A stretch of 64,000 bases of DNA from JAHIQC01 sp964565645 (GTDB taxonomy: Bacteria; Actinomycetota; Coriobacteriia; Anaerosomatales; JAHIQC01): contig CAZMFQ010000003.1 of assembly GCA_964565645.1 (NCBI GenBank), positions 124,001-188,000 of the forward strand. The letters run 5' to 3'. Position 1 is the first letter of the stretch. Each line of letters starts with the position of its first letter. The notes under the pieces are model-generated. The model did no database searches. It was not told the DNA's origin and saw only the letters and a list, made by a program, of their open reading frames with translations. The translations under genes and the position numbers were made by a program. Positions 50,290-59,653 of this stretch are shown one piece after another.

Positions 50290-51084
50290 CTAGCCGAACC
50301 GGCCCGTGATATACGCCTCCGTGCGCTTGTCGGACGGATTGGTGAACATGGTCCGCGTGTCCCCCATCTCGACGAGCGAGGCGGGCCGGTCCATGCTCTC
50401 TCGCAGCATGAACGCGGTGCGGTCCGAGATGCGTGCTGCCTGCTGCATGTTGTGGGTCACGATGACGATCGTCACGTCGTTCTTGAGTTCGGCGATGGTG
50501 TCCTCGATCTGTTGGGTCGATATGGGATCGAGAGCGGAGGCCGGCTCGTCCATCAGCAGGACCTCGGGCATCGTCGCGAGTGCACGCGCGATGCACAGAC
50601 GCTGCTGCTGACCCCCCGAGAGCTCGAAGGCGTGCTTCTTGAGCTGGTCCTTCACCTCGTTCCACAGGGCGGCGCGGCGCAGCGCCTCCTCGACCACGTC
50701 GGAAAGCGCTTCCCGGCCCCGCAGGCCGTGTGTTCGCGGTCCGTAGGCCACGTTGTCGTAGATCGACATCGGGAAGGGGTTGGGCTTCTGAAAGACCTGC
50801 CCCACCCGGCGCCGAAGGTCGACCGGGTCGATCGCCTTCGCGTCCATGATGTCGACGCCGTCGAGCAGGATGCTTCCGCCCACCCGGACGTTGCCCAGTT
50901 CGTCGTTCATGCGGTTCAGGCATCGCAACAGCGTCGACTTCCCGCAACCCGACGGGCCGATGAGCGCCGTGACGGCCCGCGCGGGGATGGTCATCCCCAC
51001 TCCGGCGACCGCAGTCTCGCGGCCATAGGTGACCGATACGTCCGAAAGCTCGAACGACCCGGTGCCTGACGAGGTCTCTACCAT
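50290..51084 (-). CDS. pstB: Phosphate ABC transporter ATP-binding protein PstB
   Basis: A 264-aa ABC ATPase that powers high-affinity phosphate import. Walker A GPSGCGKSTLLRCLNRMND, the PstB-specific QVFQKPNPFPMSIYDNVAYGPR, ABC signature LSGGQQQRLCIARAL, Walker B EVLLMDEPASALDP, and the switch histidine in VTHNMQQAARISD. Length is normal. ATG 51084 with AAAGGAG upstream. It overlaps the end of pstA by seven bases and is the last pst gene here; no phoU follows. Confidence 0.98.
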   Translation of the reverse strand: MVETSSGTGSFELSDVSVTYGRETAVAGVGMTIPARAVTALIGPSGCGKSTLLRCLNRMNDELGNVRVGGSILLDGVDIMDAKAIDPVDLRRRVGQVFQKPNPFPMSIYDNVAYGPRTHGLRGREALSDVVEEALRRAALWNEVKDQLKKHAFELSGGQQQRLCIARALATMPEVLLMDEPASALDPISTQQIEDTIAELKNDVTIVIVTHNMQQAARISDRTAFMLRESMDRPASLVEMGDTRTMFTNPSDKRTEAYITGRFG

Positions 51085-51932
51085 CTGATCTTTCTCCTTT
51101 GGGCGGAACGCCACAATGCGACGAGCACGTTGAGAAGGCTCACGCCTGCGACGAGTACGAACGCGGTGCCCCACACCATGTTCGGAGCGGGTTTCGTGGC
51201 CTGCGTGGCCATGATGTAGAGGTGGTACGGCAGCGCCATGGTCTCGTCGAGCGGACCGCTCGCGACCGGCGCGAAGAAGGCGACGGCGGTGAACAGGATC
51301 GGGGCGGTCTCTCCGGCGGCACGCGACAGGCCGAGGATCGAGCCTGTGATGATGCCGGGGCCGGCCGCGGGCAGGATCACCTTGCGTATGGTGCGGAGCT
51401 TCGTCGCGCCGAGCGCGTAGGAGGCGTGCCGGAGCTCGGTGGGGATCTGACGCAGCGCCTCCTCGGTCGAGGTGATCACGACCGGAAGGGTCAGACACGC
51501 GAGCGTGAGCCCACCCGCGAGTATCGAGCGGTTCAGGCCGAACTGGATGACGAACAGGGCCACGCCGAAGAGCCCGTAGACGATCGAGGGCACACCTGCC
51601 ATGTTGGCGATCGCGAGACGGATCGTGCGCGTCGCGGCGTTCCTCGGCGCGTACTCGGACAAGTAGATGCCGGCCATGATGCCGATCGGAAGCGCGAACA
51701 CGGCGGTCCAGAACACGAGGGACAACGTGCCGAGGATGACCGGGTAGATGCCGCCCTGAGTCATGAACATCTTGGGCGACTCGGTCAGAAAGCCCCAGCT
51801 CACGTACCGGGCGCCGCGGTAGGCGATGTAGCCGATGAGGCCGACGGCGACCGCCAGGGCACTGCCGGCGGCAACCCCGAGCAGGAGCCGGGCGACCTGC
51901 TCCACCAGTCTTGCGCGCGCTGTGCGGTTCAT
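51078..51932 (-). CDS. pstA: Phosphate ABC transporter permease PstA
   Basis: A 284-aa inner-membrane permease with six helices. Landmarks: GSALAVAVGLIGYIAYRGARYVSW, PIGIMAGIYLSEYAPR, SIVYGLFGVALFV, LACLTLPVVITSTEEALRQIP (the family EAA-type loop with ALRQIPTELRHASYALGATKL) and GLSRAAGETAPILFTAVAFF. ATG 51932 overlaps the pstC stop by four bases and has AGGAGG eight bases upstream; GTG 51941 is less likely. Confidence 0.97.
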   Translation of the reverse strand: MNRTARARLVEQVARLLLGVAAGSALAVAVGLIGYIAYRGARYVSWGFLTESPKMFMTQGGIYPVILGTLSLVFWTAVFALPIGIMAGIYLSEYAPRNAATRTIRLAIANMAGVPSIVYGLFGVALFVIQFGLNRSILAGGLTLACLTLPVVITSTEEALRQIPTELRHASYALGATKLRTIRKVILPAAGPGIITGSILGLSRAAGETAPILFTAVAFFAPVASGPLDETMALPYHLYIMATQATKPAPNMVWGTAFVLVAGVSLLNVLVALWRSAQRRKIRW

Positions 51933-52855
51933 CGGCGCCACCTCCTGCGCTGGCGCTCGAGCACGACGTCGGCGGCCAGGTTGATCGCGAACGTCACCAC
52001 GAACAACACGAGGCCCATCACGAACAGCACCGAGTAGTGCTGACCGCCCCGGACGACCTCGCCGAGCTCACCGGCGATCGTACCGGGCAATGTGCGTGCC
52101 GGAAGGAGCGGGCTGCCGGGGATGATGCCCGCGTTACCCGCGAGCATGAGCACGACCATCGTCTCGCCGATCGCACGCCCCATGCCGAGCATCACGGCAG
52201 CGAAGATGCCGGAGGACGCCGCAGGCACCACGACCTTGTACGTCGTCTGCCAGCGCGTGTTGCCGAGCGCGAGCGAGCCCATGCGCAGCTCGTTGGGCAC
52301 GGCGTGCAGCGCGTCCTCGGAGATCGAGATGACCGTGGGCAGGCACATGATGCCCACCACGATGCCCGCGGTGAGCGAGGTCAGGCCCGTGTCGAGCCCG
52401 AAAACGGTGCGGATCTTGGGCGCGAGCAGCGCAAGCCCGATGAGGCCTAGGACCACCGACGGGATGCCGGCCATGAACTCGATGACTGACTTGTAGACGT
52501 CTTTGAACCTGCGGCCGGCGAACTCGGAGACGAACACCGCGCTCGCCACGCCCAGGGGCATCGACAGAAGAAGGGCCACCAGGGTGACCCAGACCGTGCC
52601 GACCTCGGAGGGCAGGAAGCCGTACTGCGCGTTCTTGGAGGTCGGGTACCACGCGTCACCACGCACCACATTCCAGAGCCCCACCTCGGAGAGGGCGCGG
52701 TAGGACTCGAGGAACAGGTATGTCGCGATGGCCGCGAGTATGATGATGGCCGTCCAACCGCTGACGGCTATGAGGTTTCTGACAAGGCCTTCGGCCGCCC
52801 GGGACAATCCCGGACGGCCGAGGCGGGACCTCGTCTTCTGAGGTGGCACTCCCAT
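51929..52855 (-). CDS. pstC: Phosphate ABC transporter permease PstC
   Basis: A 308-aa permease with six helices: WTAIIILAAIATYLFLESYRAL, VGTVWVTLVALLLSMPLGVASAVF, FMAGIPSVVLGLIGLALL, LTAGIVVGIMCLPTVISISEDAL (followed by the coupling-loop ALHAVPNELRMGSLALGNTRWQ), and MLGMGRAIGETMVVLMLAGN. Forms the channel with PstA. ATG 52855 is 18 bp after the pstS stop; the Shine-Dalgarno is weak. Confidence 0.97.
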   Translation of the reverse strand: MGVPPQKTRSRLGRPGLSRAAEGLVRNLIAVSGWTAIIILAAIATYLFLESYRALSEVGLWNVVRGDAWYPTSKNAQYGFLPSEVGTVWVTLVALLLSMPLGVASAVFVSEFAGRRFKDVYKSVIEFMAGIPSVVLGLIGLALLAPKIRTVFGLDTGLTSLTAGIVVGIMCLPTVISISEDALHAVPNELRMGSLALGNTRWQTTYKVVVPAASSGIFAAVMLGMGRAIGETMVVLMLAGNAGIIPGSPLLPARTLPGTIAGELGEVVRGGQHYSVLFVMGLVLFVVTFAINLAADVVLERQRRRWRR

Positions 52856-52873
52856 AGGGCGGCGTCTCGTCCG

Positions 52874-53761
52874 CTAGGACAGCGGGACGAAGCCCTGGTC
52901 GACCACGGTGGCCTGGCCTTCCGCGCCCAAGATCCAGTCGAGGTAGGCCTTCATGACGCCGTCCACCTCACCGTTGCTGTACATGTACAGGTAACGGGAG
53001 ATCGGGTAGCTGCCGTCCTTGGCGGTCTCGACGCTCGCCGCCACGCCGTCGATCTCAAGCACCTTGGTGGCGTCGGTGACATACCCGAGACCGATATAGC
53101 CGATCGCGCCGTCGTTCTTGGAGATCTCATCGACGATCGCCTGGGTCGACGCGAGCAGCTGCGCCTCCTTGGCGTACTCGGCGTTCTCGTCCTCGGCCGC
53201 GACGACGGCCTCCTTGAAGTACTCGTACGTACCCGAGGAGCTGTCGCGTGAAAGCAGGACGATGGCCTTGTCCGGACCGCCGACGTCCTTCCAGTTCTTG
53301 ATCTCGCCACGATAGATCTTGCCGAGGTCTGCCGAGGAAAGGCCCGTGACCGGGTTGCCCGGGTTCACGACGACCGCGATGCCGTCGATGGCGACCTTGT
53401 GCTCGACGGGGCTGACGCCGTTGGCCTCGGCCTGCGCCCTCTCCTCGTCTTTCATCTCACGAGAGGCGTCTGCGAAGTCCACGGTGCCGTTGATGAGCGC
53501 CGCGATACCGGTGCCCGAACCGCCGCCCTTGACCGAGATCATGACGCCGGGATTCTCGGTCATGAACTGCTCGGCCCAGGCCTGCGCCATGTTGACGAGC
53601 GTGTCCGAGCCCTCGACGTTGATCGAGCCCGTGAGCTCGGTGGTGCCGTCGGTGCTGCCGCCGCTGGTCGCGTCGTCCTTGGCACCGCAGCCGGCAAGGC
53701 CGGTCGCGCCCAGGGCGAGCACCGCGATCAGCACGAACGCGATCCACTTGTTCGACTTCAA
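52874..53761 (-). CDS. pstS: Phosphate-binding lipoprotein PstS
   Basis: A 295-aa lipoprotein that captures phosphate outside the membrane. Signal peptide with lipobox GLAGC (mature cysteine near residue 25). The binding domain has INVEGSDTLVNMAQAWAEQF, SVKGGGSGTGIAALINGTVDFADASREM (anion-binding SGTG), RDSSSGTYEYFKEAVV and GAIGYIGLGYV. The likely start is TTG 53761: GGAGAGGG lies seven bases before it and the signal peptide begins immediately; the upstream ATG gives an unlikely extension. First gene of pstSCAB, divergent from the phoB-like gene. Confidence 0.95.
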   Translation of the reverse strand: MKSNKWIAFVLIAVLALGATGLAGCGAKDDATSGGSTDGTTELTGSINVEGSDTLVNMAQAWAEQFMTENPGVMISVKGGGSGTGIAALINGTVDFADASREMKDEERAQAEANGVSPVEHKVAIDGIAVVVNPGNPVTGLSSADLGKIYRGEIKNWKDVGGPDKAIVLLSRDSSSGTYEYFKEAVVAAEDENAEYAKEAQLLASTQAIVDEISKNDGAIGYIGLGYVTDATKVLEIDGVAASVETAKDGSYPISRYLYMYSNGEVDGVMKAYLDWILGAEGQATVVDQGFVPLS

Positions 53762-53865
53762 GATCGATCCCTCTCCTTCATTCACGGTTACAGGGTCCGA
53801 CCTGATCGGCCGGGTTCTCCTGGGCATACGATAGGGGGGTCGTGGGCGTGAGTGGTTGCACCGCT

Positions 53866-53903
53866 GTTAAACCCGGCCCGCATGTGTAACACTCTTGTTA
53901 AAC
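53866..53903. promoter_or_regulatory. Possible Pho box in the pstS-phoB divergent region
   Basis: GTTAAAC occurs at 53866-53872 and 53897-53903, with a related GTGTAAC at 53884-53890, in an unusually AT-rich stretch of the 207-bp region between pstS and the response-regulator gene. The last two are about one helical turn apart. Direct repeats of this kind are the usual targets of PhoB/PhoP regulators. Tentative. Confidence 0.45.
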
Positions 53904-53968
53904 GCATATGAAACAAGCACGAATCGTGACATCATGAGGCCGCAGAGCCCCCGTGAAAGGACTCCCCC

Positions 53969-54679
53969 GTGGCCCGGATACTCATAGTCGAAGACGACCC
54001 GATCATCAGACAGACGGTCGAGTACGCCCTCAAACGCGCCGGTTTCGAAGTCGCCTCATCCGGCGACGGTCTCGAAGCGCTCGACCTCGCCCGCGCGATC
54101 GCACCCGACCTCGTCGTGCTCGACCTCATGCTCCCGGGCATCGACGGATACGAGTTCGCCGAGGAGCTGCGCAAGACCGACACCGAGACCGCGATCATCA
54201 TGGTCACGGCGCTCGACCAGGAGCGCGACAAGGTCCGCGGGCTGGATGCCGGCGCCGACGACTACATGACCAAGCCGTTCTCGATGGAGGAACTGCTCGC
54301 ACGCGTGCGCGCGAACCTGCGGCGCGTTCGCGAACGCGAAGTCCTGCAGGACGACCGCGTCATCGAGGTCGGCGACCTGCGCATCGAGCCGAGCGAGCTC
54401 CGTGTGTTCGTGAAGGGTGTGCCCGTGAAGCTCCGCCTCAAGGAGTTCCAACTGCTCCTCGCGCTCGCGAGCACCCCGGGGGCGCTGCGTACGCGCCAGT
54501 ACCTCGCCCAGGAGGTGTGGGGATATGACTTCCTCCCCTCCTCGCGCACCATCGACGTGCACATCCGCCGACTGCGCCAGGCCGTCGAGGACCCCTCCGA
54601 CCTCGTGTTCATCCACACGGTCCACGGCATGGGCTATCGCTTCGACCCGGTCCCCAAACCCTCGGCGCTCGACCGATGA
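53969..54679 (+). CDS. phoB: OmpR-family response regulator (PhoB/PhoP type)
   Basis: A 236-aa regulator. Receiver: ILIVEDDPIIRQTVEYAL, phosphoacceptor in DLVVLDLMLPGIDG, MVTALDQ, and lysine in YMTKPFSMEELLARV. Winged-helix C-terminus (~135-230): LRIEPSELRVFVKG, LRLKEFQLLLALASTPG, VWGYDFLPSSRTIDVHIRRLRQAVEDP and VHGMGYRFDP. The start is GTG 53969 with AAAGGA upstream. Its position next to pstSCAB and overlap with a kinase gene (ATGA) support a phosphate-starvation regulator; the symbol is by context. Confidence 0.93.
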   Translation: MARILIVEDDPIIRQTVEYALKRAGFEVASSGDGLEALDLARAIAPDLVVLDLMLPGIDGYEFAEELRKTDTETAIIMVTALDQERDKVRGLDAGADDYMTKPFSMEELLARVRANLRRVREREVLQDDRVIEVGDLRIEPSELRVFVKGVPVKLRLKEFQLLLALASTPGALRTRQYLAQEVWGYDFLPSSRTIDVHIRRLRQAVEDPSDLVFIHTVHGMGYRFDPVPKPSALDR

Positions 54680-56475
54680 CCGCCAAGGAGCACCGCACCA
54701 TGACCGACCTCGCGCACCGCTGGGCCGACTCCTACCGCGTCCGACTCGCCGTGGGCTACCTGCTCGTCGTCGCGCTGTTCGCGGCAGGCTGGGGCTGGAG
54801 CCTGTTCGGCCCGCTCACCGCTGCCACGGTCGAACAGCAGCAGGCCACCCTCAGGGCGGTGGCGCAGGCGGGCGTGCTCGTGCTCGCAGAACCCGACGCC
54901 GACGCCCAGGAGTCCGTCGACCGCCTCGTCGCACGGACCAACCTGCGTATGACGGTCGTGGCCGCCGACGGGACCGTGATCGCGGACTCCGAGGAGGCCC
55001 CGTCCGCGATGGAGAACCACGCTGGGCGCCCCGAGATCGCCTCGGCGCTTGCCGGCGAGACCGGCTCCGACCGCCGCGTGAGCGCGACGCAGGGCACCGA
55101 GCAGATATATGTCGCGGTTCCGGCCGGTCTTGACGGGCAGCGCGTGGCCCTGCGGGTCTCCGAGTCGCTCGAGCGCATCAACGCCGTGGCCGCCTCCTCG
55201 CGAAGGATCGGCCTGTTCCTGCTCGCTGCCGCGGTGCTTGCCGCCGGCATCATCGTGGTGCGGCTCACGGGTGTCGCCAGCGAGCCGATCGTACGCCTAT
55301 CCGGCGCGGCCAAGTCCATGGCCGCCGGAAACCTCGACGCCCCCGTGCCTGTCGAGCAGGGCGACCTGTCCGTCCTCTCGGGCGCGCTCCTGGACCTGCG
55401 TGAGCAGATGAAGCTGAGGCTTTCCGATCTCGAAGCCGAGGAGCGTAACCTGCGCGCCGTCCTCGACGGCCTTGCCGACGCGGTCTTCCTCCTGCACGAC
55501 AGGGAGGTCCGCTTCGCCAACCGCGCGGCGAGCCCGCTGTTCAAGGCGCCGTCGGGCGGCTGGCGCGGACGCGATCTCGCACAACTCAGGCTGCCGGCCT
55601 CCGTGGTCGCCGCCATCGAAGCGGGGATGGACGCCGAGGAGGCGCCCCTCGTCACCGAGTGCGGACCCGATCCGCGCGGCCGCTACCTGCGCGTGACGGT
55701 GCTGCCCCTCAACCCGACCGACCAGTTCGCTCGCACGCTCGTGGTCATCGCCGACGTGACCGAGCGCGTGCGCATCGACGCGGTGCGCCGGGACTTCGTG
55801 GCAAACGCGAGCCATGAGCTCAAGACCCCCACCGCGGCGATCCATCTCCTCGCTGAGTCCGCCGCCACCGCGGCAGGCGACGGCGACTCGGACCAAGCGG
55901 TCGAGTTCGCCCGGCAGATCTCGGCCGAGTCGGCACGTCTCTCCCGGCTCGTGAGCGACCTCCTCGACCTCTCGCGGCTCGAGTCCGCTCCGGCGCCGGG
56001 AAGCATCGCCGACGTCCGCGAGGCCATCTCCAACGCCGTAGTCAGCCATCGGATCGCCGCCTCGCAGCGCGGCCTGGAACTGCGCTACGACGATGCGCGC
56101 GCCGAGGGTGTCGACGCGTACGTGGTCGCCGACCCGACGGACCTCGCCGTCGCTCTCGACAACCTGCTCGACAACGCCATCAAGTACACGGAGGCCGGCT
56201 CGGTCACGGTGGGACTCGCCGCCGAGGACGAGTCCGTCAGCATCGAGGTCCGGGACACCGGAATCGGCATACCCGCCGAGGACCTGCCGCGCGTCTTCGA
56301 GCGCTTCTACCGGGTGGACCGCGCGCGCTCACGCGACAGCGGCGGCACCGGGCTCGGGCTCTCGCTCGTGCGCCACGTCGTCGACCGTTCGGACGGAACC
56401 GTGGAGGTCTCCTCGGCGGTGGGCGAAGGCACGACCTTCACCATCACGCTGCGCAGGGCGACGGGGCGCTCGTAG
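54676..56475 (+). CDS. phoR: Sensor histidine kinase (PhoR type)
   Basis: A 599-aa membrane kinase. TM1 ~24-46 (LAVGYLLVVALFAAGWGW), a small extracytoplasmic domain to ~173, TM2 ~178-198 (GLFLLAAAVLAAGIIVVRL), HAMP (EPIVRLSGAAKSMAAGNL), a PAS domain ~255-365 (LRAVLDGLADAVFLLHDREV, FARTLVVIADVTERVR), HisKA with ANASHELKTPTAAIHLLAES, and an HATPase with NLLDNAIKYTEAGSV, DTGIGIPAEDLPRVFERFYRV and GGTGLGLSLVRHVV. The architecture equals PhoR of Gram-positive bacteria. Overlaps phoB by four bases. Confidence 0.95.
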   Translation: MTAKEHRTMTDLAHRWADSYRVRLAVGYLLVVALFAAGWGWSLFGPLTAATVEQQQATLRAVAQAGVLVLAEPDADAQESVDRLVARTNLRMTVVAADGTVIADSEEAPSAMENHAGRPEIASALAGETGSDRRVSATQGTEQIYVAVPAGLDGQRVALRVSESLERINAVAASSRRIGLFLLAAAVLAAGIIVVRLTGVASEPIVRLSGAAKSMAAGNLDAPVPVEQGDLSVLSGALLDLREQMKLRLSDLEAEERNLRAVLDGLADAVFLLHDREVRFANRAASPLFKAPSGGWRGRDLAQLRLPASVVAAIEAGMDAEEAPLVTECGPDPRGRYLRVTVLPLNPTDQFARTLVVIADVTERVRIDAVRRDFVANASHELKTPTAAIHLLAESAATAAGDGDSDQAVEFARQISAESARLSRLVSDLLDLSRLESAPAPGSIADVREAISNAVVSHRIAASQRGLELRYDDARAEGVDAYVVADPTDLAVALDNLLDNAIKYTEAGSVTVGLAAEDESVSIEVRDTGIGIPAEDLPRVFERFYRVDRARSRDSGGTGLGLSLVRHVVDRSDGTVEVSSAVGEGTTFTITLRRATGRS

Positions 56476-56478
56476 GGC

Positions 56479-57153
56479 CTAGCGCGGCTGCTCGGGCGCG
56501 GTGAACGCGAAGTAGACCGCGACGCACAGCGTGAGCCATGCCGAGCCGAGGATCCACGAGGCAAGCACGTCGCCGAAGTAGTGGACGCCCAGGTAGACGC
56601 GGGAGAACGCGATGAGGCCCGCGATCGTGACGCAACCCGCCAGGGTCCACAGCCGCACTCCCGGCCGCTTGGCCTCCAGAGCGACGATGAAGCACAGGAT
56701 CCCAAAGAACAGGAAACTCGCGAGCGCGTGCCCGGAGGGCAGACTGTAGTTGTCGGGCAGCGGGATGCGCGCGTACTCCAGGCCCGGACGGGCGCGCTCG
56801 ATGAGCGAGCGGAAGACCTGGCCCACGACCGCACCGAGCGAGACCGTGAGGACCACGAGAAGGGCCTCGGCGCGACGCTTGCGGGCGAGCAGGTACCCGC
56901 CGAGTACGAGAGTGGCGATGGTGACCGACCAGAAGTCGGCCAGGTGCGTGATCCCCACGAACACCGTGTCGAGCACCGGCGTCGACAGCGCGCGGATGGC
57001 GGCAGAGAAGGACTCGTCGAACGCGACGAACGGGTGATAGAGCAGGACTGCGGCCACCAGGGCGGCGAACGCGAGCGCTGCGAGCGCGAACGCGAACACG
57101 AGCAGGCCCGGCCTGGGGTCCCTGCGCCACAGCGCAGCCGCTCGTGCCCTCAC
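56479..57153 (-). CDS. PAP2-family membrane phosphatase
   Basis: A 224-aa membrane protein with six helices and the PAP2 acid-phosphatase motifs: C1 RSLIERARP (KX6RP type), C2 LPSGHALASF with the catalytic histidine, and C3 SRVYLGVHYFGDVLAS. Probably dephosphorylates undecaprenyl pyrophosphate or a phosphatidic-acid-like lipid on the outer membrane face. GTG 57153 with GGGGAGG upstream lies 10 bp after the stop of the DHH pyrophosphatase gene, so the two share an operon and phosphate theme. Convergent with phoR (three bases apart). Confidence 0.93.
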   Translation of the reverse strand: MRARAAALWRRDPRPGLLVFAFALAALAFAALVAAVLLYHPFVAFDESFSAAIRALSTPVLDTVFVGITHLADFWSVTIATLVLGGYLLARKRRAEALLVVLTVSLGAVVGQVFRSLIERARPGLEYARIPLPDNYSLPSGHALASFLFFGILCFIVALEAKRPGVRLWTLAGCVTIAGLIAFSRVYLGVHYFGDVLASWILGSAWLTLCVAVYFAFTAPEQPR

Positions 57154-57163
57154 GTGCCCTCCC

Positions 57164-58789
57164 CTACGAACCGGCCGCGTCGACCAATCTCGCGGCGATC
57201 TGCTTCTTTCGCGAGAGTACACCATCGAGCCAGACGCGGCCCTCGGCGAGGGAGACCCCCAGCCCGCGTTCGACGATGCGCGTCTTGCCCGATGCGAGGA
57301 CCCAGCTGCCCTCGCGGACGACGTCGGTCACCATGAGCACGACCACGTCGTAGCCGCGCGCGTCCAGGAGCGCGTCCATGACGCGACGCAGCTCCTCGGC
57401 ATGCTCGAGGGTCTCGTCGGCGTCCACGGTCTCCACCTGGCCGATCGCCGCGAAGGTGTCCCCCACGCGGTACTCCTTGAGGTCGGCGCGCACGGCGCGG
57501 TCCGCCGAGAACACGGTGCCCGCGGAGCGCGCCCGGAACATCTCGAGGCCGAACTCCAGAGCGTCCACGCCCGCGGTGCCGGCGAGCCAGCCCGCGATCT
57601 CGCGGTCGGTCTCGGTGGTGGTCGGCGACTTGAGCAACACCGTGTCGGTGAGCAGCGCCGAGAGCATCACACCGGCCATCGCGACCGGAGGCGTCACGTC
57701 GAGGTCGCGGTAGCGCGAAGCCACGATCGTCGCGGTCGAGCCGACCGGGAGGTTCAGGAACAGGATCGGGCCGGTGGTCTGCACGTCGCCCACGCGGTGG
57801 TGGTCGACGATCTCCACGACGGCGGAGTCCTCGATGCCCGTCGCACTCTGCGCGACTTCGTTGTGGTCCACGAGGATCACCCGGCGACGCATGCCGCGTG
57901 CGATGTTCGTGCGGGTCAGCACGCCCAGAAGCTTGCGCTGCGCGTCCACGACCACCGCCTCGCGGTGCGTGCTCGAGAGCATGTCCTCGGTGGCCTCTGA
58001 CAGCAGCGCGTCCGGCTCCACGTACAGGACGTTGGGATCCATGATGTCGGCCACCCGGTGCGCGAGGTTCACGAGCCGTGCGGCGGCGAACGTGTCGTGG
58101 TAGGTGGTGATGACCGCGGCGCCGTGCGCCCTGGCCGCCTCGATGACCTCGGCGTCGGGTCGCGCACCGCCGGTGACCACGAGACAGGCGACCCCCGCGT
58201 CGATCGCCATGGGCTGGGTACGGAGCCTGTCGCCCACGATGAGCACGTCGCCCGGACGGATGTAGCCGAGCATCGTCGCAGGTTCCATCGCGCCGATAAG
58301 CACGTTGCCGCTGATCTCGGCCGCGGCGTCACCCTCGACGATCTCGCCCTCGAGCGCGGCGGCGAACGCGCCGACGGTCGTGGCCATGTTCTCGAACCCG
58401 CGGATCTGCAGGTCGCTCAGGTAGCGCTCAGCGAGGATGTTCTGGTTGATGAGCCCGACAACGAACCCGCCTTCGAGCACGGGCAGGGCACGCACTCCGC
58501 GCTCGGTCATGAGCCGACCGGCGTCGAGCATCGTCACGTCGCTTCCCACGTACGCGACGTCCTCGGTCATCACGTCTCGCACGCGTGTGTGCACGTGCCC
58601 GATCTCCTCGGGCAACTGGAGTCCGAACCGCGCGAATACCCACTCGGTCTCGGCCGGGACCGGCCCCAGACGCGCCGGAACGTAGACGTTCTCGGGATCG
58701 GTGAGGTTCTTGAGATGCGCGTAGGCGACCGACGAGCAGATCGAGTCGTTGTCGGGGTTCTTGTGGCCAAAGACCAGGATGGGTCCCAT
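57164..58789 (-). CDS. CBS/DRTGG-containing family II (manganese-dependent) inorganic pyrophosphatase
   Basis: A 541-aa DHH-superfamily enzyme that hydrolyses pyrophosphate. The first metal motif GHKNPDNDSICSSVAYA is at the N-terminus. A regulatory insert follows: CBS1 (RVRDVMTEDVAYVG, ~66-120), a DRTGG domain (~125-240) and CBS2 (VADIMDPNVLYVEPD, ~245-300). The DHH domain then resumes with VILVDHNEVAQSATG and VEIVDHHRVGDVQT, and a DHHA2 domain ends the protein. In the family, adenine nucleotides and diadenosine polyphosphates bind the CBS-DRTGG insert and control activity. Operon with the PAP2 gene. Confidence 0.95.
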   Translation of the reverse strand: MGPILVFGHKNPDNDSICSSVAYAHLKNLTDPENVYVPARLGPVPAETEWVFARFGLQLPEEIGHVHTRVRDVMTEDVAYVGSDVTMLDAGRLMTERGVRALPVLEGGFVVGLINQNILAERYLSDLQIRGFENMATTVGAFAAALEGEIVEGDAAAEISGNVLIGAMEPATMLGYIRPGDVLIVGDRLRTQPMAIDAGVACLVVTGGARPDAEVIEAARAHGAAVITTYHDTFAAARLVNLAHRVADIMDPNVLYVEPDALLSEATEDMLSSTHREAVVVDAQRKLLGVLTRTNIARGMRRRVILVDHNEVAQSATGIEDSAVVEIVDHHRVGDVQTTGPILFLNLPVGSTATIVASRYRDLDVTPPVAMAGVMLSALLTDTVLLKSPTTTETDREIAGWLAGTAGVDALEFGLEMFRARSAGTVFSADRAVRADLKEYRVGDTFAAIGQVETVDADETLEHAEELRRVMDALLDARGYDVVVLMVTDVVREGSWVLASGKTRIVERGLGVSLAEGRVWLDGVLSRKKQIAARLVDAAGS

Positions 58790-58837
58790 GTGTTCCTTCT
58801 ACCTCCATGGCGGCGGGAGGCGCCGCGTTCGACGCAC

Positions 58838-58866
58838 AGTGTAGCCGCTCCGCGGCACCCGTCCAA
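58838..58866 (-). promoter_or_regulatory. Promoter of the pyrophosphatase-PAP2 operon
   Basis: On the minus strand TTGGAC (58866-58861), a 17-bp spacer and TACACT (58843-58838) lie about 50 bp before the pyrophosphatase start. Both hexamers are good matches to the housekeeping consensus. Confidence 0.6.
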
Positions 58867-58896
58867 CACCTGCCGAGGAGCATGCTCGCGCGCGGG

Positions 58897-59653
58897 TCAG
58901 TCCAGCGAGAGCCTCGAACGCTTGAAGCGCCGCATCGCAAGCCCCACGAAGACCGTGTCGACCAGAGCGAGCACGAGCGCGCTCACGAGCGCGATCATCC
59001 GCCCGTCGAGGGTTGTGGACCACTCCCAGAGCGCTTGCTGCTGGAGCGGGGTGAGCGCCCGCGCCGCGATACCGATCGCAAGCCCGGGGATCCACAGGAT
59101 CGCGAGGATGCCGAGCGAGAGCGTCTGACCCGCCTGGCGCACCGTCTTGGCCTTGAGTGAGATCATCACGCCGATCGCGGCGATGAGCAGCGTGACGAGC
59201 AGCCCTATCACGAGCACGCCGAGCGTCACCGGGAACGAGAACAGCAGCACCCGCCCCGCCCTGACGGCGTAGACGGCATTGACGCTCAGAAGGCTCAGGG
59301 CCATGACCGCCACGAGCATCCCGTAGCCGTACGCGACGGCGGCGGCGATCTTGCCGAAGAGGATGGCGCGGTCCGAGAGCGCGGTCGTGAGCAGGGTCTC
59401 GAGCGTGTGACGCTCGCGCTCGCCGGCGAACGAGTCCGCCACGAGCGCGCTCACGAGGAACAGCGGGAGCCAGGTCCACGCGAACAAAAGCCACCAGCGG
59501 TCCACCCACGTCGCACCCGCCTGCAGGGGCATCACGACGCCGAAGACCACGAGGATGAGCGCGAGGTTGAATATGGTCGCGCGCGACCCGCCGGCCCTGA
59601 GCACGACCTCGCGGACCTCCTTGGTGACGATGAGCCACATGTCAGCGAGCATC
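58897..59653 (-). CDS. ABC-2 type transporter permease
   Basis: A 251-aa membrane permease (ATG with first base at 59652; the frame ends at 58897). Six helices: IFNLALILVVFGVVMPLQAG, FAWTWLPLFLVSALVADSFAGERERHTLETLLTT (the NatB/ABC-2 ERE-type amphipathic motif), AAAVAYGYGMLVAVMALSLL, FPVTLGVLVIGLLVTLLIAAIGVMISL, LSLGILAILWIPGLAIGIAA and MIALVSALVLALVDTVFVGLA. Works with the ATPase gene whose stop it overlaps. GGGGAG precedes the start by six bases. Probable exporter or stress-related pump of NatAB type; substrate unknown. Confidence 0.9.
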
